This document shows positions 26,748 through 35,745 of a DNA stretch of 58,200 bases, piece by piece (positions within the stretch are counted from its first letter, which is position 1; each line of letters starts with the position of its first letter). The notes beneath the pieces are model-generated. The model was not told where the DNA came from. It ran no database searches and saw only the letters and a program-made list of their open reading frames with translations. The DNA comes from Pseudomonadota bacterium. Its GTDB lineage: Bacteria > Pseudomonadota > Gammaproteobacteria > Steroidobacterales > Steroidobacteraceae. The DNA lies in assembly GCA_021792555.1 (NCBI GenBank), contig JAJYUL010000019.1, positions 1-58,200 of the forward strand, written 5' to 3'. The position numbers and the translations under genes are program-made.

Positions 26748-27617
26748 ATGGCCGCTCAGTCCGCATCGGTTCAGGCCGGCCGGGCCCCGCGTGACCGCCT
26801 GCTGGCGATGCTGTTTCTCGCCGCCCTCCTGCACGGCCTGCTGATTCTGGGCGTGACGTTCAATACCCCGCTCGCCGCAGGCCGAGGCGCACCCGGCCTG
26901 CGCGTGCTGCTGGTGTCGGACCAGTTGCCGAGCGCCCAGCGCAACCCGACCGCAGCCTATCTGGCGCAGCGCACCCAGCTCGGCTCGGGCAACACGCGCC
27001 GGGACGTGCAGCCGAATACCCCCTCGCTGCGCGCGGGGCTGCCGGCGGCCGCACACGGGGGGCGCGCCGCGGCCCCGCCCGGCCGCCCGGCCCAGGGCGG
27101 CGCGGAGCGGGTGCTCACCACCACCGGCTGGAGCACCCGCGTCACCTACCGCATCAGCAGCGCGCCGGGATCGCTCGACGGGGCGCTCACGCAGGGCGCC
27201 GACGGCGCGCTCGGCTCGAGCGCGCACGGCCCGGTGCGCCTGCGCGGCCCGAAGCGCGAGCTGTGGGTGAGCCCGGACACCCGCTCGGCCATCGTGGCGC
27301 CCTATCTGGTCGCCTGGCGGCGCAAGGTGGAGCGGATCGGAACGTTGAATTTCCCGGTGGCGGCGCGCGCGGCCGCTCCACACGCCAATCCGGTGATCGA
27401 GGTCGCGATCGATTCCAGCGGGCGGCTGGTGCGCGCGGTGATCCGCCGCTCGAGCGGCGATCCGGCGCTCGATCAGGCGGCGCTCGCGATTCTGCACCTC
27501 GCCAGCCCCTTCGATCCGTTTCCACCGGATCTGGCCCGGCGCTACCGCATCCTGCGCTTTACCTACGAGTGGCAGTTCGAGGACGGCCGGGTCCGCGGGT
27601 CTGTTCGCGCGCCTTGA
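26748..27617 (+). CDS. TonB-like energy transducer
   Basis: A 289-residue inner-membrane protein: one N-terminal transmembrane helix (about 19-36, LLAMLFLAALLHGLLILG), a periplasmic linker rich in Pro/Arg/Ala, and a C-terminal TonB domain (EVAIDSSGRLVRAVIRRSSG ... YRILRFTYEWQFE). It follows gshB by 9 bp in the conserved gshB-tonB-yqgE order. It would couple the proton motive force to outer-membrane transport, but no ExbBD or receptor is nearby, so the partner is unknown. Confidence 0.85.
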   Translation: MAAQSASVQAGRAPRDRLLAMLFLAALLHGLLILGVTFNTPLAAGRGAPGLRVLLVSDQLPSAQRNPTAAYLAQRTQLGSGNTRRDVQPNTPSLRAGLPAAAHGGRAAAPPGRPAQGGAERVLTTTGWSTRVTYRISSAPGSLDGALTQGADGALGSSAHGPVRLRGPKRELWVSPDTRSAIVAPYLVAWRRKVERIGTLNFPVAARAAAPHANPVIEVAIDSSGRLVRAVIRRSSGDPALDQAALAILHLASPFDPFPPDLARRYRILRFTYEWQFEDGRVRGSVRAP

Positions 27618-27648
27618 GCCGCGCGCACTCCGTCCCCATACTGCACGT
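27614..27648 (+). promoter_or_regulatory. yqgE promoter, probably leaderless
   Basis: TTGAGC (27614-27619, overlapping the tonB stop), 17-bp spacer, CATACT (27637-27642), then GCACGT and the yqgE ATG. The transcript would start at or beside the ATG. No Shine-Dalgarno is present. Confidence 0.6.
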
Positions 27649-28323
27649 ATGAGCGAGCACAGCGGCAAGCCGCGCACAGGCGCACAGCCCAAGGCCGAGC
27701 CCGGTCCGGGCAAGGTCCACGCGCGGGGTGAACGCGCCGATCCCGGCGCAGAGGGCGCAGCGGAAGGCTTCGCGAGCCTGACCAATCACCTGCTGATCGC
27801 CATGCCCTCGCTGACCGATCCGAATTTCTCCCAGACCGTCGCGCTGATCTGCGAGCACACCGACCGAGGCGCGCTCGGCATCGTGCTCAACAAGCCGCTG
27901 CCGATGCGCCTCGCGGAAGTGTTCACGCAGATGCAGCTCACCGCCTCGAGCGAGCACATCGCGGCGCAGCCGGTGCTGCGCGGCGGACCGGTGCACACGG
28001 ACCGCGGCTTCGTCCTGCACCGGCCTGGAGGCCGCTGGGACCACACGCACAAAGTCTCCGAGACGATCCAGGTCACCACCTCCCGCGACGTGCTCGCGGC
28101 CATGGCGCGCGGGGAAGGCCCCGAGGATGCGTTCATTGCGCTCGGCTACGCGGGTTGGGACTCCGGACAGCTCGAGCAGGAAATTCTCGACAATGCGTGG
28201 ATATCGGTGCCGGTCGACGCCCGGGTGGTGTTCGAGCTGCCCTTCGAGCGGCGCTGGAGCGGCGCCTGGGACCTGCTCGGCGTGAATGTCGGCCAGCTCA
28301 GCCTGACCGCCGGACATGCCTGA
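27649..28323 (+). CDS. yqgE: YqgE/AlgH family protein
   Basis: A conserved protein of 224 residues with an alpha/beta fold of uncertain biochemical role; AlgH was named from alginate regulation in Pseudomonas. Signatures: LTNHLLIAMPSLTDPNFSQT, ICEHTDRGALGIVLNKPL, RGGPVHTDRGFVLH and the C-terminal RWSGAWDLLGVNV. The first ~40 residues are low-complexity and could be a lineage-specific extension, or the start may be internal. It overlaps ruvX by 8 bp. Confidence 0.93.
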   Translation: MSEHSGKPRTGAQPKAEPGPGKVHARGERADPGAEGAAEGFASLTNHLLIAMPSLTDPNFSQTVALICEHTDRGALGIVLNKPLPMRLAEVFTQMQLTASSEHIAAQPVLRGGPVHTDRGFVLHRPGGRWDHTHKVSETIQVTTSRDVLAAMARGEGPEDAFIALGYAGWDSGQLEQEILDNAWISVPVDARVVFELPFERRWSGAWDLLGVNVGQLSLTAGHA

Positions 28324-28765
28324 ACCGATCCTGCGGGTCCTCGCCTTCGACTTCGGACTCAGACGCATCGGCATTGCCACCGGGGACACCCTGACGGGCA
28401 CCGCCGCGCCGCGGCCTGCGGCGCCCGCTCGCGAGGGTGAGCCGGACTGGGAGTCGATCGGGCGTGAAATGCGCGCGTTCAATCCCGGACGAGTCGTCGT
28501 GGGAGCCCCGTATAATGCCGATGGCACGGGCGGCGCCCTGTTGCCGCGCGCTCGGCGCTTCGCGGCCGAGATCAAGCACCGCTTTGCGCTGCCGGTGAGC
28601 CTGGTCGATGAGCGCTTCTCCTCCCTCGAGGCGAGCGATGCGCTCAAGGCCCGGCGGGCGCGTGGCGAACGGCGGCGCCTGCGGCGCGAAGACATCGACA
28701 GCGCCGCGGCCGCGGTCATCCTGGAGCGCTGGCTGTCCGGAGAGCCTGGAGAAGAACTGCCATGA
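28316..28765 (+). CDS. ruvX: Holliday junction resolvase-like protein RuvX
   Basis: RNase H-fold nuclease (YqgF family) linked to pre-16S rRNA 5' maturation. The 149 residues include LAFDFGLRRIGIATGDTLTG, VVVGAPYNADGT, LVDERFSSLEA and the final RREDIDSAAAAVILERWL, covering the acidic catalytic positions. Its start overlaps yqgE by 8 bp, and its TGA overlaps the ATG of a 25-codon ORF leading into pyrB. Confidence 0.94.
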   Translation: MPEPILRVLAFDFGLRRIGIATGDTLTGTAAPRPAAPAREGEPDWESIGREMRAFNPGRVVVGAPYNADGTGGALLPRARRFAAEIKHRFALPVSLVDERFSSLEASDALKARRARGERRRLRREDIDSAAAAVILERWLSGEPGEELP

Positions 28766-28839
28766 AATCCATCATCCCGCTCGAGCGGGCTCGGCCCCGG
28801 GCCGCCCCGCCGCGGGCCACCGCATCGGAGAGTGCATGA
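28762..28839 (+). CDS. 25-residue ORF bridging ruvX and pyrB
   Basis: A short frame (MKSIIPLERARPRAAPPRAT, then ASESA) whose ATG overlaps the ruvX stop (ATGA at 28762-28765) and whose TGA overlaps the pyrB start (ATGA at 28836-28839). GGAGAAG lies 7 nt before its ATG, a good ribosome site that is absent just before pyrB apart from GGAG inside the ORF. The exact double overlap suggests it acts as a coupling or leader ORF for pyrB. The peptide is Arg/Pro/Ala-rich and not recognised. In many relatives pyrR or a pyr leader occupies this place. Confidence 0.5.
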   Translation: MKSIIPLERARPRAAPPRATASESA

Positions 28840-29792
28840 GCGGGCAATTGCGCCCCGATGGCTCGTTGCGCCATCTCCTGACGCTCGAGGATCTGCCGCG
28901 GGCGCTCATCGAACGGCTGCTCGAGCGGGCCCAGAGCCTGGTCCGGCCGCTCGGGGAGCGGCCGCCGGTGAGCCGCGCGCTCGCGGGCTGCACCGTGGCG
29001 AACCTGTTTACCGAGCCCTCCACCCGCACGCGCGTCTCGTTCGAACTCGCCGCAAAGCGCCTCGGCGCGGATGTGGTGAACCTGGAGGTGCAGCTCTCCT
29101 CGCGCGTCAAGGGCGAGAGCATGCTCGACACCGTCTATACCCTTCAGTCCCTGCACGTCGATGCGCTCGTGATCCGCGATGCCGAAATGGGCGTGCCGGG
29201 AACGGTCGCCGCAAACGTCGCTGCGCACGTGAGCGTCCTTTCCGCGGGCGAAGCGCATGTGGCGCATCCGACGCAGGGCCTGCTCGATGCGCTGACGGTG
29301 CGCCAGCACAAGCCGAACCTCGAGGCGATCGCCATCGCGATCGTCGGCGACATCCGTCACTCGCGGGTCGCCCGCTCGGCGTTGCACGTCTTCAGGGCCC
29401 TTGGCGTGCGAGATGTGCGCATCGTCGCGCCGCCGGTGCTGATGCCCGAACCGCAGGAGTTCGCCGGCTGTTCGCGCCACACCAGCCTCGAGAGCGGGCT
29501 GAAGGATGCGGACGTGGTGATGATGCTGCGCATCCAGAAGGAACGCATGGCGCAGGCTGAACTGCCGGATGCGGACCGCTACTACGCCAGCTACGGGCTG
29601 ACGCCCGAGCGGCTAGCCCTCGCGCGGCCCGACGCGATCGTCATGCATCCGCAGCCGATGAATCGCGGCATCGAAATCGCCTCGGCTGTCGCCGACGGCC
29701 CGCAATCGGTGATTCGCGACCAGGTGCGCAACGGCGTCGCGGTGCGCATGGCCGTGTTGAGCGAGGTGCTCGCCTGGAGAAGCGCGGCATGA
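28836..29792 (+). CDS. pyrB: Aspartate carbamoyltransferase catalytic subunit
   Basis: Forms carbamoyl-aspartate in pyrimidine synthesis. The 318 residues include the carbamoyl-phosphate motif STRTRVSFE (62-70), [12 protein letters not shown] and [12 protein letters not shown]. No regulatory pyrI and no dihydroorotase-like pyrC' follow. The ATG at 28836 overlaps the stop of the 25-codon ORF; the last four bases overlap the next gene, so the cluster is tightly coupled. Confidence 0.96.
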   Translation: MSGQLRPDGSLRHLLTLEDLPRALIERLLERAQSLVRPLGERPPVSRALAGCTVANLFTEPSTRTRVSFELAAKRLGADVVNLEVQLSSRVKGESMLDTVYTLQSLHVDALVIRDAEMGVPGTVAANVAAHVSVLSAGEAHVAHPTQGLLDALTVRQHKPNLEAIAIAIVGDIRHSRVARSALHVFRALGVRDVRIVAPPVLMPEPQEFAGCSRHTSLESGLKDADVVMMLRIQKERMAQAELPDADRYYASYGLTPERLALARPDAIVMHPQPMNRGIEIASAVADGPQSVIRDQVRNGVAVRMAVLSEVLAWRSAA

Positions 29793-30664
29793 GCCGTGAT
29801 CAGCGCGGCACGCTGCACCTGGAGGATGCCCGCATCGTGCGCCAGAGCGCCTTCGAGGCCGAACAGTTCGTGCTGCGCCTCGCCGCTCCGGCCTGCGCGG
29901 CGCGCGCCGAGCCGGGCAGCTTCGTGCACCTGACGTGCGATCCGGCCATTCCGATGCGCCGGCCGCTGTCGATCATGCGCGCGGACCGGGAGGCCGGCTG
30001 GATCGACCTGCTCTACAAGATCGTCGGCCCCGGCCTGCGCGCACTCGCGGCGCGCAAGCCGGGCGACACGGTGAGCGTGATCGGCCCGATCGGCCGCCCG
30101 TTCACACCGCGTCCCGAGCGGCCGCGCACGGTGCTGATCGGAGGCGGCGTCGGCATACCGCCCATGATCTTCCTCGCCGAGCGGCTGCGCGCGCAGCCCG
30201 TGGGTGGCCATCGGCCGCTCGTGCTGATGGGCTCGGAGATCCCCTTTCCGTTCCATCCGCGCCCCTCGACGCTGATCGTCCCGGGGATGCCGGCGGGCAC
30301 CATCGCCGCCATGCCGCTGCTCGAGGAATGGGACATCCCGAGCCGGCTTGCGAGCCGCGCGGGCTTTCCCGGCTGCTTCGACGGCTACGTCACGGAGCTC
30401 GCCGGGCAGTGGCTGGGGTCGCTCACGAGCGCGCAGCTCGCCGAGGTCGAGCTGTTCGCCTGCGGCCCGACGCCGATGCTGGCGGCGGCCGCGCAGCTGG
30501 CCCGCCGCTACGGCGTGCCCTGCCAGGTGTCGCTCGAGGAATTCATGGCGTGCGGGGTCGGTGGCTGCGCCGGCTGCACCGTGCGGGTGCGCACGAGCGA
30601 AGGCGATGCGATGAAGCGGGTGTGCGTGGACGGGCCGGTGTTCGACGCGCTGCAGGTGTTCTGA
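29789..30664 (+). CDS. Dihydroorotate dehydrogenase electron-transfer subunit-like flavoprotein (PyrK-like)
   Basis: A 291-residue ferredoxin-reductase-fold protein: FAD domain ([20 protein letters not shown]), NAD domain ([28 protein letters not shown]) and a C-terminal [2Fe-2S] site with C255, C260, C263 and C279 (CGVGGCAGC...CVDGP), the PyrK arrangement. PyrK pairs with a class 1B PyrD to pass electrons to NAD, but no pyrD is present in this window. The 4-bp overlap with pyrB supports a pyrimidine role; a different redox partner is possible. Confidence 0.85.
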   Translation: MSRDQRGTLHLEDARIVRQSAFEAEQFVLRLAAPACAARAEPGSFVHLTCDPAIPMRRPLSIMRADREAGWIDLLYKIVGPGLRALAARKPGDTVSVIGPIGRPFTPRPERPRTVLIGGGVGIPPMIFLAERLRAQPVGGHRPLVLMGSEIPFPFHPRPSTLIVPGMPAGTIAAMPLLEEWDIPSRLASRAGFPGCFDGYVTELAGQWLGSLTSAQLAEVELFACGPTPMLAAAAQLARRYGVPCQVSLEEFMACGVGGCAGCTVRVRTSEGDAMKRVCVDGPVFDALQVF

Positions 30665-30670
30665 GGGGGG

Positions 30671-30699
30671 CTGAAGGGGGCCGCGCCGCCGCCGGCCCT
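30671..30699. terminator. Possible bidirectional hairpin between convergent genes
   Basis: AAGGGGGCCG and CGGCCCTT arms face each other in the 34-bp gap between the PyrK-like and PilT-like stops. The U-tracts are very short, so the terminator call is weak. Confidence 0.3.
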
Positions 30700-31829
30700 T
30701 ACCCGAAGTTGATCTTCGCCTCGAGATTGGCGCGCGAATCGGCGTGGGTGAGCGCGTCGGCGAGCTCCACCCGGCCGAGCCTGTACAGCTCGTGCAGCGC
30801 CGCATCGAAGCTGCGGATACCCTGCTCGGCGCTCGCCGCGATGGCCTCCTTGACGCCCACGACGTCGCCCTTGTTGATCAGGTCGGCGATATGCGGGGTG
30901 TTGATCATCACTTCGACCGCGGCGACGCGGCGGCCACCCTTGCCCATCACCAGGCGCTGCGCCAGGATGCCGCGCAGATACTGCGACAGATCGAGGAAGA
31001 TCTGCGCGTGCTGCGCGGGCGGGAACATGTTGATGATGCGGTCCAGGGTCTGCGCGCAGTTGTTCGCGTGCAGCGTCGCCAGCACCAGATGCCCGGTGCC
31101 GGCCAGATGAATCGCCGCCTCCATGCTCTCGCGGTCGCGGATCTCCCCGACCAGAATCACATCCGGCGCGGCGCGCAGCGCGCCGCGCAGCGCGCGCGCG
31201 AACGACCTGGTGTCGCCGCCGACCTCGCGCTGGTTGACGATCGAGCGCTTGTTGGCGTGCAGAAACTCGATCGGATCCTCGATGGTGAGAATGTGATCCG
31301 AGGCCGTCTCATTGCGCAGGTTGATCATGGCGGCGAGCGTAGTCGACTTGCCCGAGCCGGCCGCGCCCACCACCAGCACCAGGCCGCGCTTGTGCAGCGC
31401 CAGATCGCCGACCGCCTCCGGCAGCCCGAGCGACTCCAGGCGGGGCATCTCGGCGGTGATGTAGCGCAGCACCACGGCGGGGTAGCCGCGCTGCATGAAC
31501 GCGTTGACCCGAAAGCGCCCGAGACCCGGCTCGGAGATGGCGAAGTCGAGCTCGAGCTCGCGTGCGAATTCCTCGCGCTGCTCCGGCGTCATCAGCCCCA
31601 GGGCTGCCTGACGGACCATCTGCGGGGTGAGCACCTGCTTGTTGATGGGGTAGATCTGCCCTTCGATCTTGATCTTGATGGGCGCGTTGCTGGTGAAGAA
31701 CAGGTCGGACGCGTTGCGCTCGACCATCAGCTTGAACAGCGGCTTGGTGTTGATGTGCAGCGCCGCGGCGTCCTCGCCCTTCGGCTCCTGCGGCGCCGCC
31801 CCTGTGCTCTCGGCGGCCGGCTCGCTCAT
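30699..31829 (-). CDS. PilT/PilU-family retraction ATPase paralog (third copy)
   Basis: A 376-residue secretion ATPase with Walker A GAAGSGKSTT (155-164), Asp box LTIEDPIEF, Walker B DVILVGEIRDRES and the His box HLVLATLHANN. It is closer to PilU than to PilT (no AIRNLIRE motif; instead HIADLINKGDVVGVKEA). An N-terminal Ala/Pro-rich tail of ~25 residues is extra. Its ATG overlaps the pilU stop by 4 bp. All catalytic boxes are intact, so it should be an active ATPase; its specific role beside PilT and PilU is unknown. Confidence 0.88.
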   Translation of the reverse strand: MSEPAAESTGAAPQEPKGEDAAALHINTKPLFKLMVERNASDLFFTSNAPIKIKIEGQIYPINKQVLTPQMVRQAALGLMTPEQREEFARELELDFAISEPGLGRFRVNAFMQRGYPAVVLRYITAEMPRLESLGLPEAVGDLALHKRGLVLVVGAAGSGKSTTLAAMINLRNETASDHILTIEDPIEFLHANKRSIVNQREVGGDTRSFARALRGALRAAPDVILVGEIRDRESMEAAIHLAGTGHLVLATLHANNCAQTLDRIINMFPPAQHAQIFLDLSQYLRGILAQRLVMGKGGRRVAAVEVMINTPHIADLINKGDVVGVKEAIAASAEQGIRSFDAALHELYRLGRVELADALTHADSRANLEAKINFG

Positions 31830-32983
31830 GGCTTGTGATCCTCCTGCTCGTCCATGATCGCCAGGCTGCCGTCATCGAGCGCCGGGCTTTCCCGATGGCT
31901 CTCGAGCTTCACGCGCAGCCGCAGCTCGTTCTTCGAGTCTGCGTTGCGCAGCGCGTCCTCGTAGGAGATGAAGCCGGCCTCGTACAGCTCGAACAGCGAC
32001 TGGTCGAAGGTCTTCATGCCGAGGCGGTTCGAGCGCGCCATGACGTCGCGGATCTTGACCACCTCGCCCTTGAAGATCAGGTCCTGGATGAGCGGGGAGT
32101 TCAGCATGATCTCCATCGCGGCGATGCGGCCCGAGCCGCCCTCGCGCGGCACCAGCCGCTGCGATACGAACGCGCGGATGTTCAGCGACAGATCCATCAG
32201 CAGCTGCTCGCGCCGCTCATCGGGGAAGAAATTGATGATGCGGTCGAGCGCCTGGTTGGCGTTGTTGGCGTGCAGCGTGGAGAATACCAGGTGGCCGGTC
32301 TCGGCGAACTGGACGGCGTACTCCATGGTCTCGCGGTCGCGGATCTCGCCGATGTAGATGACGTCGGGCGCCTGGCGCAGCACGTTCTTCAGCGCCACCT
32401 GCCAGGAGTCGGTGTCGACGCCGACGTCGCGGTGCGTGATGACGCAGCCCTTGTGCTGGTGGATGAACTCGACCGGATCCTCCACCGTGACGATGTGGCC
32501 GCGCGTCTTCTCGTTGCGGTAGCCGACCATGGCGGCGAGCGTGGTCGATTTACCCGAGCCGGTGCCGCCGACCACCACCACGAGGCCGCGCTTGGACAGC
32601 GAGAGCTCCTTGAGGATCGGCGGCAGATCGAGCTCCTCGAAGCTCGGAATCTTCGCGTTGATCATGCGGATCACGCAGCCGACGGCGCTCTGCTGCACGA
32701 ACGCGCTGACGCGGAAGCGGCCGATGCCCGGCGGGGCGATCGCGAAATTGCACTCCTTGGTAGCGTCGAATTCGCGCGTCTGCCGGTCGTTCATCAGCGA
32801 GCGCACCAGCGTAGCGGACTGCTCGGAGGTGAGCGCCCGCTCGCTCTGCGGCCGGACCTCCCCGTCGATCTTCAGCGCCGGCGGAAAGCCGGCCGTGAGG
32901 AACAGGTCGGAGGCCTTGCGCTCGACCATCCGGCGCAGCAGATCGTGAATCAGCTTGATGGCTTGATCGCGGTCCATAGGCAT
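31826..32983 (-). CDS. pilU: Type IV pilus retraction ATPase PilU
   Basis: Accessory retraction motor working with PilT. The 385 residues show Walker A GGTGSGKST (139-147), VEDPVEFIHQHKGCVITHRD, DVIYIGEIRDRETM and HLVFSTLHANNANQALDRII, which match PilU closely, plus the acidic C-terminal tail (DEQEDHKP) usual for PilU. GAGGGGG lies upstream of ATG 32983. Middle gene of pilT-pilU-pilU-like. Confidence 0.93.
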   Translation of the reverse strand: MPMDRDQAIKLIHDLLRRMVERKASDLFLTAGFPPALKIDGEVRPQSERALTSEQSATLVRSLMNDRQTREFDATKECNFAIAPPGIGRFRVSAFVQQSAVGCVIRMINAKIPSFEELDLPPILKELSLSKRGLVVVVGGTGSGKSTTLAAMVGYRNEKTRGHIVTVEDPVEFIHQHKGCVITHRDVGVDTDSWQVALKNVLRQAPDVIYIGEIRDRETMEYAVQFAETGHLVFSTLHANNANQALDRIINFFPDERREQLLMDLSLNIRAFVSQRLVPREGGSGRIAAMEIMLNSPLIQDLIFKGEVVKIRDVMARSNRLGMKTFDQSLFELYEAGFISYEDALRNADSKNELRLRVKLESHRESPALDDGSLAIMDEQEDHKP

Positions 32984-33028
32984 ACTCAGGCGCGCCCCCT
33001 CGTCAAACTCGGCTCGCAGCGCACGGCA

Positions 33029-34066
33029 TCAGAGGCTGTCCTTATTCTGCGCCTTGAAGCGCGCCTCCTCCTTGCTCACCAGACCCTTGGTGAGCAGCTC
33101 CGCGAGGCACTGATCGAGCGTCTGCATGCCCGAGGCCTGGCCGGTCTGGATCGCCGAGTACATCTGGGCGATCTTGCCCTCGCGGATCAGATTGCGGATG
33201 GCGGGCGTACCGATCATGATTTCGTGCGCGGCGACGCGCCCGCCGCCGATGCGCTTCAGCAGCGTCTGGGAGATCACGGCGCGCAGTGATTCGGAGAGCA
33301 TCGAGCGCACCATGTCCTTTTCGGCCGCGGGGAAAACATCGACCACGCGGTCGATGGTCTTGGCGGCGGAGCTGGTGTGCAGGGTGCCGAACACCAGGTG
33401 GCCGGTTTCGGCGGCGGTGAGCGCGAGACGGATGGTCTCCAGGTCGCGCATTTCACCGACCAGCACGACATCGGGGTCCTCGCGCAGCGCCGAGCGCAGC
33501 GCCTCGCTGAACCCGAGGGTGTCGCGGTGCACCTCGCGCTGATTGACCAGGCAGCGCTTCGAGTCGTGCACGAACTCGATCGGATCCTCGATGGTGATGA
33601 TGTGGTCCGGCCGGTTGTCGTTGCAGTGATTGACCATCGCGGCAAGGGTGGTCGACTTGCCCGAGCCGGTCGGGCCGGTGACCAGCACCAGGCCGCGCGG
33701 CAGCATGCACAGATCGCGGAAGATCTTCGGCGCGTTCAGGTCATCGAGCGACTGGATGTTCGAGGGAATCGTGCGGAACACCGCCCCGGCGCCGCGGTTC
33801 TGGTTGAAGGCATTGACGCGAAAGCGCGCCAGCTTCGGAATCTCGAAGGAGAAGTCGGTCTCGAAGTACTCCTCGTACGCCTTGCGCTGCTTGTCGTTCA
33901 TGATGTCATACACCATGCTGTGCACCTCCTTGTGCGCAAGCGGCGGCATATTGATCCGCTTCATGTCGCCGTCGACGCGGATCATGGGCGGCACCCCCGC
34001 GGAGAGGTGCAGGTCCGAGGCATTGTTCTTGACGGCAAAGGCGAGCAGTTGCGCGATATCGACCAT
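33029..34066 (-). CDS. pilT: Type IV pilus retraction ATPase PilT
   Basis: Hexameric motor that depolymerises the pilus for twitching. The 345 residues (standard ~344) have Walker A GPTGSGKSTT (131-140), ITIEDPIEFVHDSKRCLVNQ, DVVLVGEMRDLETI, HLVFGTLHTSSAAKTIDR and the PilT-specific AIRNLIREGKIAQM near the C-terminus. ATG 34066 has GGAG 6 nt upstream; the longer frame is antisense to yggS. Divergent from yggS; a -10-like TATACT lies at 34126-34121 but without a matching -35. Confidence 0.96.
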   Translation of the reverse strand: MVDIAQLLAFAVKNNASDLHLSAGVPPMIRVDGDMKRINMPPLAHKEVHSMVYDIMNDKQRKAYEEYFETDFSFEIPKLARFRVNAFNQNRGAGAVFRTIPSNIQSLDDLNAPKIFRDLCMLPRGLVLVTGPTGSGKSTTLAAMVNHCNDNRPDHIITIEDPIEFVHDSKRCLVNQREVHRDTLGFSEALRSALREDPDVVLVGEMRDLETIRLALTAAETGHLVFGTLHTSSAAKTIDRVVDVFPAAEKDMVRSMLSESLRAVISQTLLKRIGGGRVAAHEIMIGTPAIRNLIREGKIAQMYSAIQTGQASGMQTLDQCLAELLTKGLVSKEEARFKAQNKDSL

Positions 34067-34148
34067 CGGGTCTCCGATCGGAGTCGGTTCGAGCGCTTCC
34101 CGCGCCTGACCATTCGTCGCAGTATAACGGAGGGGTTCGCTCATCCAT

Positions 34149-34853
34149 ATGATAAGGGCTTCGCAGAATTTGCCCGAGCGCGTGCGCGTGCTGCACGAGC
34201 GGATCGCCGCGGCGGCGGCGCGCGCGGGCCGAAATGTGGCCGACATCACACTTCTGGCCGTGTCCAAGGCACAGCCGGCCGAATCGGTGCGCGCGGCGGC
34301 CGCGCTCGGCATTGCCGATTTCGGCGAGAGCTACCTCAACGAGGCGCTCGGCAAGCTCGAGGCGCTTGAGGCGCTCGGGCTGACCTGGCACTTCGTCGGC
34401 CGGGTGCAGGCCAACAAGACCCGCCCGATCGCCGAGCGTTTCCAGTGGGTCCACGGTCTGGAGCGGCTGCACATCGCCGAGCGGCTCGCCGCGCAGCGCC
34501 CGGTGCATGCCCCGCCGCTCAATGTTTGTATCCAGGTCAACCTCGCCGGCGAGGCGAGCAAGGCTGGCGTCGCGCCCGCGGAGCTGCCGGCGCTCGCCGC
34601 CGCGATCGGCCTGCTGCCCCGGCTGCGGTTGCGCGGCCTGATGTGCATTCCGCCGGTCGAGACTGATCCGGCGCGCCAGCGCGCCTGGTTCGCGCGCCTG
34701 CGCGAGCTACGCGACGCGCTGAACGCCCAGGGTGAGAGGCTCGACACCCTCTCGATGGGCATGAGCGGGGACTTCGAGAGCGCCATTCTCGAGGGCGCCA
34801 CCGTGGTGCGCATCGGCACGGCGCTGTTCGGCCCGCGCGCCCCGCCGGCATGA
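34149..34853 (+). CDS. yggS: PLP homeostasis protein YggS/PLPBP
   Basis: Binds pyridoxal phosphate and buffers it; no catalytic activity is known. The 234 residues have the PLP lysine K40 (LLAVSKAQPAE), the IADFGESYLNEALGK segment, WHFVGRVQANKTR and the C-terminal LSMGMSGDFESAILEGATVV. It starts the conserved yggS-proC-yggT-yggU order and is divergent from pilT. Confidence 0.94.
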   Translation: MIRASQNLPERVRVLHERIAAAAARAGRNVADITLLAVSKAQPAESVRAAAALGIADFGESYLNEALGKLEALEALGLTWHFVGRVQANKTRPIAERFQWVHGLERLHIAERLAAQRPVHAPPLNVCIQVNLAGEASKAGVAPAELPALAAAIGLLPRLRLRGLMCIPPVETDPARQRAWFARLRELRDALNAQGERLDTLSMGMSGDFESAILEGATVVRIGTALFGPRAPPA

Positions 34854-34896
34854 ACACAGCGCGGCGGCGCGCTCCAGCCGTTACAATTGCATACCT

Positions 34897-35724
34897 ATGA
34901 ATCATCTTGATCTGGCGGTGCTCGGCGGCGGCCACATGGGCCGCGCCCTGATCGGCGGGCTGCTCCGCCAGGGGATGCGCCCCGAGCGCCTGGCGGTCGG
35001 GGAGCGCGAGCCGGCGGCCTGCGCGGCGCTGCAGCATGATTTCGGTCTGACGGCCGCGGCCGACAATGCCGCTGCGATACGGCATGCGCAGGTGGTGGTG
35101 GTGGCGGTCAAGCCGCAGGATGTCGCCGCGGTGCTCAGCCCGCTCGCTGGAGAACTGGCCCGTACGCGCGCCCTGGTCCTCTCGGTGGCCGCGGGCGTGC
35201 GCATCGCGGCGCTGCAGCACTGGTGCGGACCTGAGATCACGGTGATGCGCGCGATGCCCAATCGTCCGGCGCTGGTGGGCGCGGGTGTCACGGGGCTGTT
35301 TGCGCCGGCCGAGACCCGCCCGGCGCTCATCGAGCTCGCCGAGCAAATCATGCGGTCGGTCGGCGAAGTGGTGCGGGTCGACTCCGAGGAGGCGCTCGAT
35401 GTGGTCACCGCGCTCTCCGGCAGCGGACCGGCGTACTTCTTCCTGCTGGCCGAATGCATGGCGCAGGCGGGCGTCGAGCTCGGCCTGCCCGCCGCCGCGG
35501 CGCGCACGCTCAGCGTGGCGACGCTGCACGGCGCGGGCGTTCTGGCGCACAGCGGCGCCGGTGAGCTCGCGCAGCTGCGCGCAGAGGTCACTTCCAAAGG
35601 CGGCACGACCGAGGCGGCCCTGCGCACGTTCGAGGCCGCCGGGCTCGGCCGGATCGTCTCGCGCGCCGTGCAGGCCGCGGCGGTGCGCAGCCGGGAACTC
35701 GCCGAGCAGTTTCGTCCCGCCTGA
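34897..35724 (+). CDS. proC: Pyrroline-5-carboxylate reductase
   Basis: NAD(P)H-dependent last step of proline synthesis. The 275 residues start with the Rossmann motif LAVLGGGHMGRALIGG and include VVVAVKPQDVAAV, MRAMPNRPALVGAGVTGLF and the C-terminal VTSKGGTTEAALRTFE. The ATG at 34897 has no Shine-Dalgarno; TACAAT lies 9 nt upstream, so transcription may begin very near the start codon. Confidence 0.95.
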   Translation: MNHLDLAVLGGGHMGRALIGGLLRQGMRPERLAVGEREPAACAALQHDFGLTAAADNAAAIRHAQVVVVAVKPQDVAAVLSPLAGELARTRALVLSVAAGVRIAALQHWCGPEITVMRAMPNRPALVGAGVTGLFAPAETRPALIELAEQIMRSVGEVVRVDSEEALDVVTALSGSGPAYFFLLAECMAQAGVELGLPAAAARTLSVATLHGAGVLAHSGAGELAQLRAEVTSKGGTTEAALRTFEAAGLGRIVSRAVQAAAVRSRELAEQFRPA

Positions 35725-35745
35725 ACACGCCTGCGGACACCGTCT

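Noticed and set aside
34121-34126. TATACT as a pilT promoter -10
   Set aside because: No acceptable -35 at 16-18 bp on either strand, so I did not list it as a promoter.
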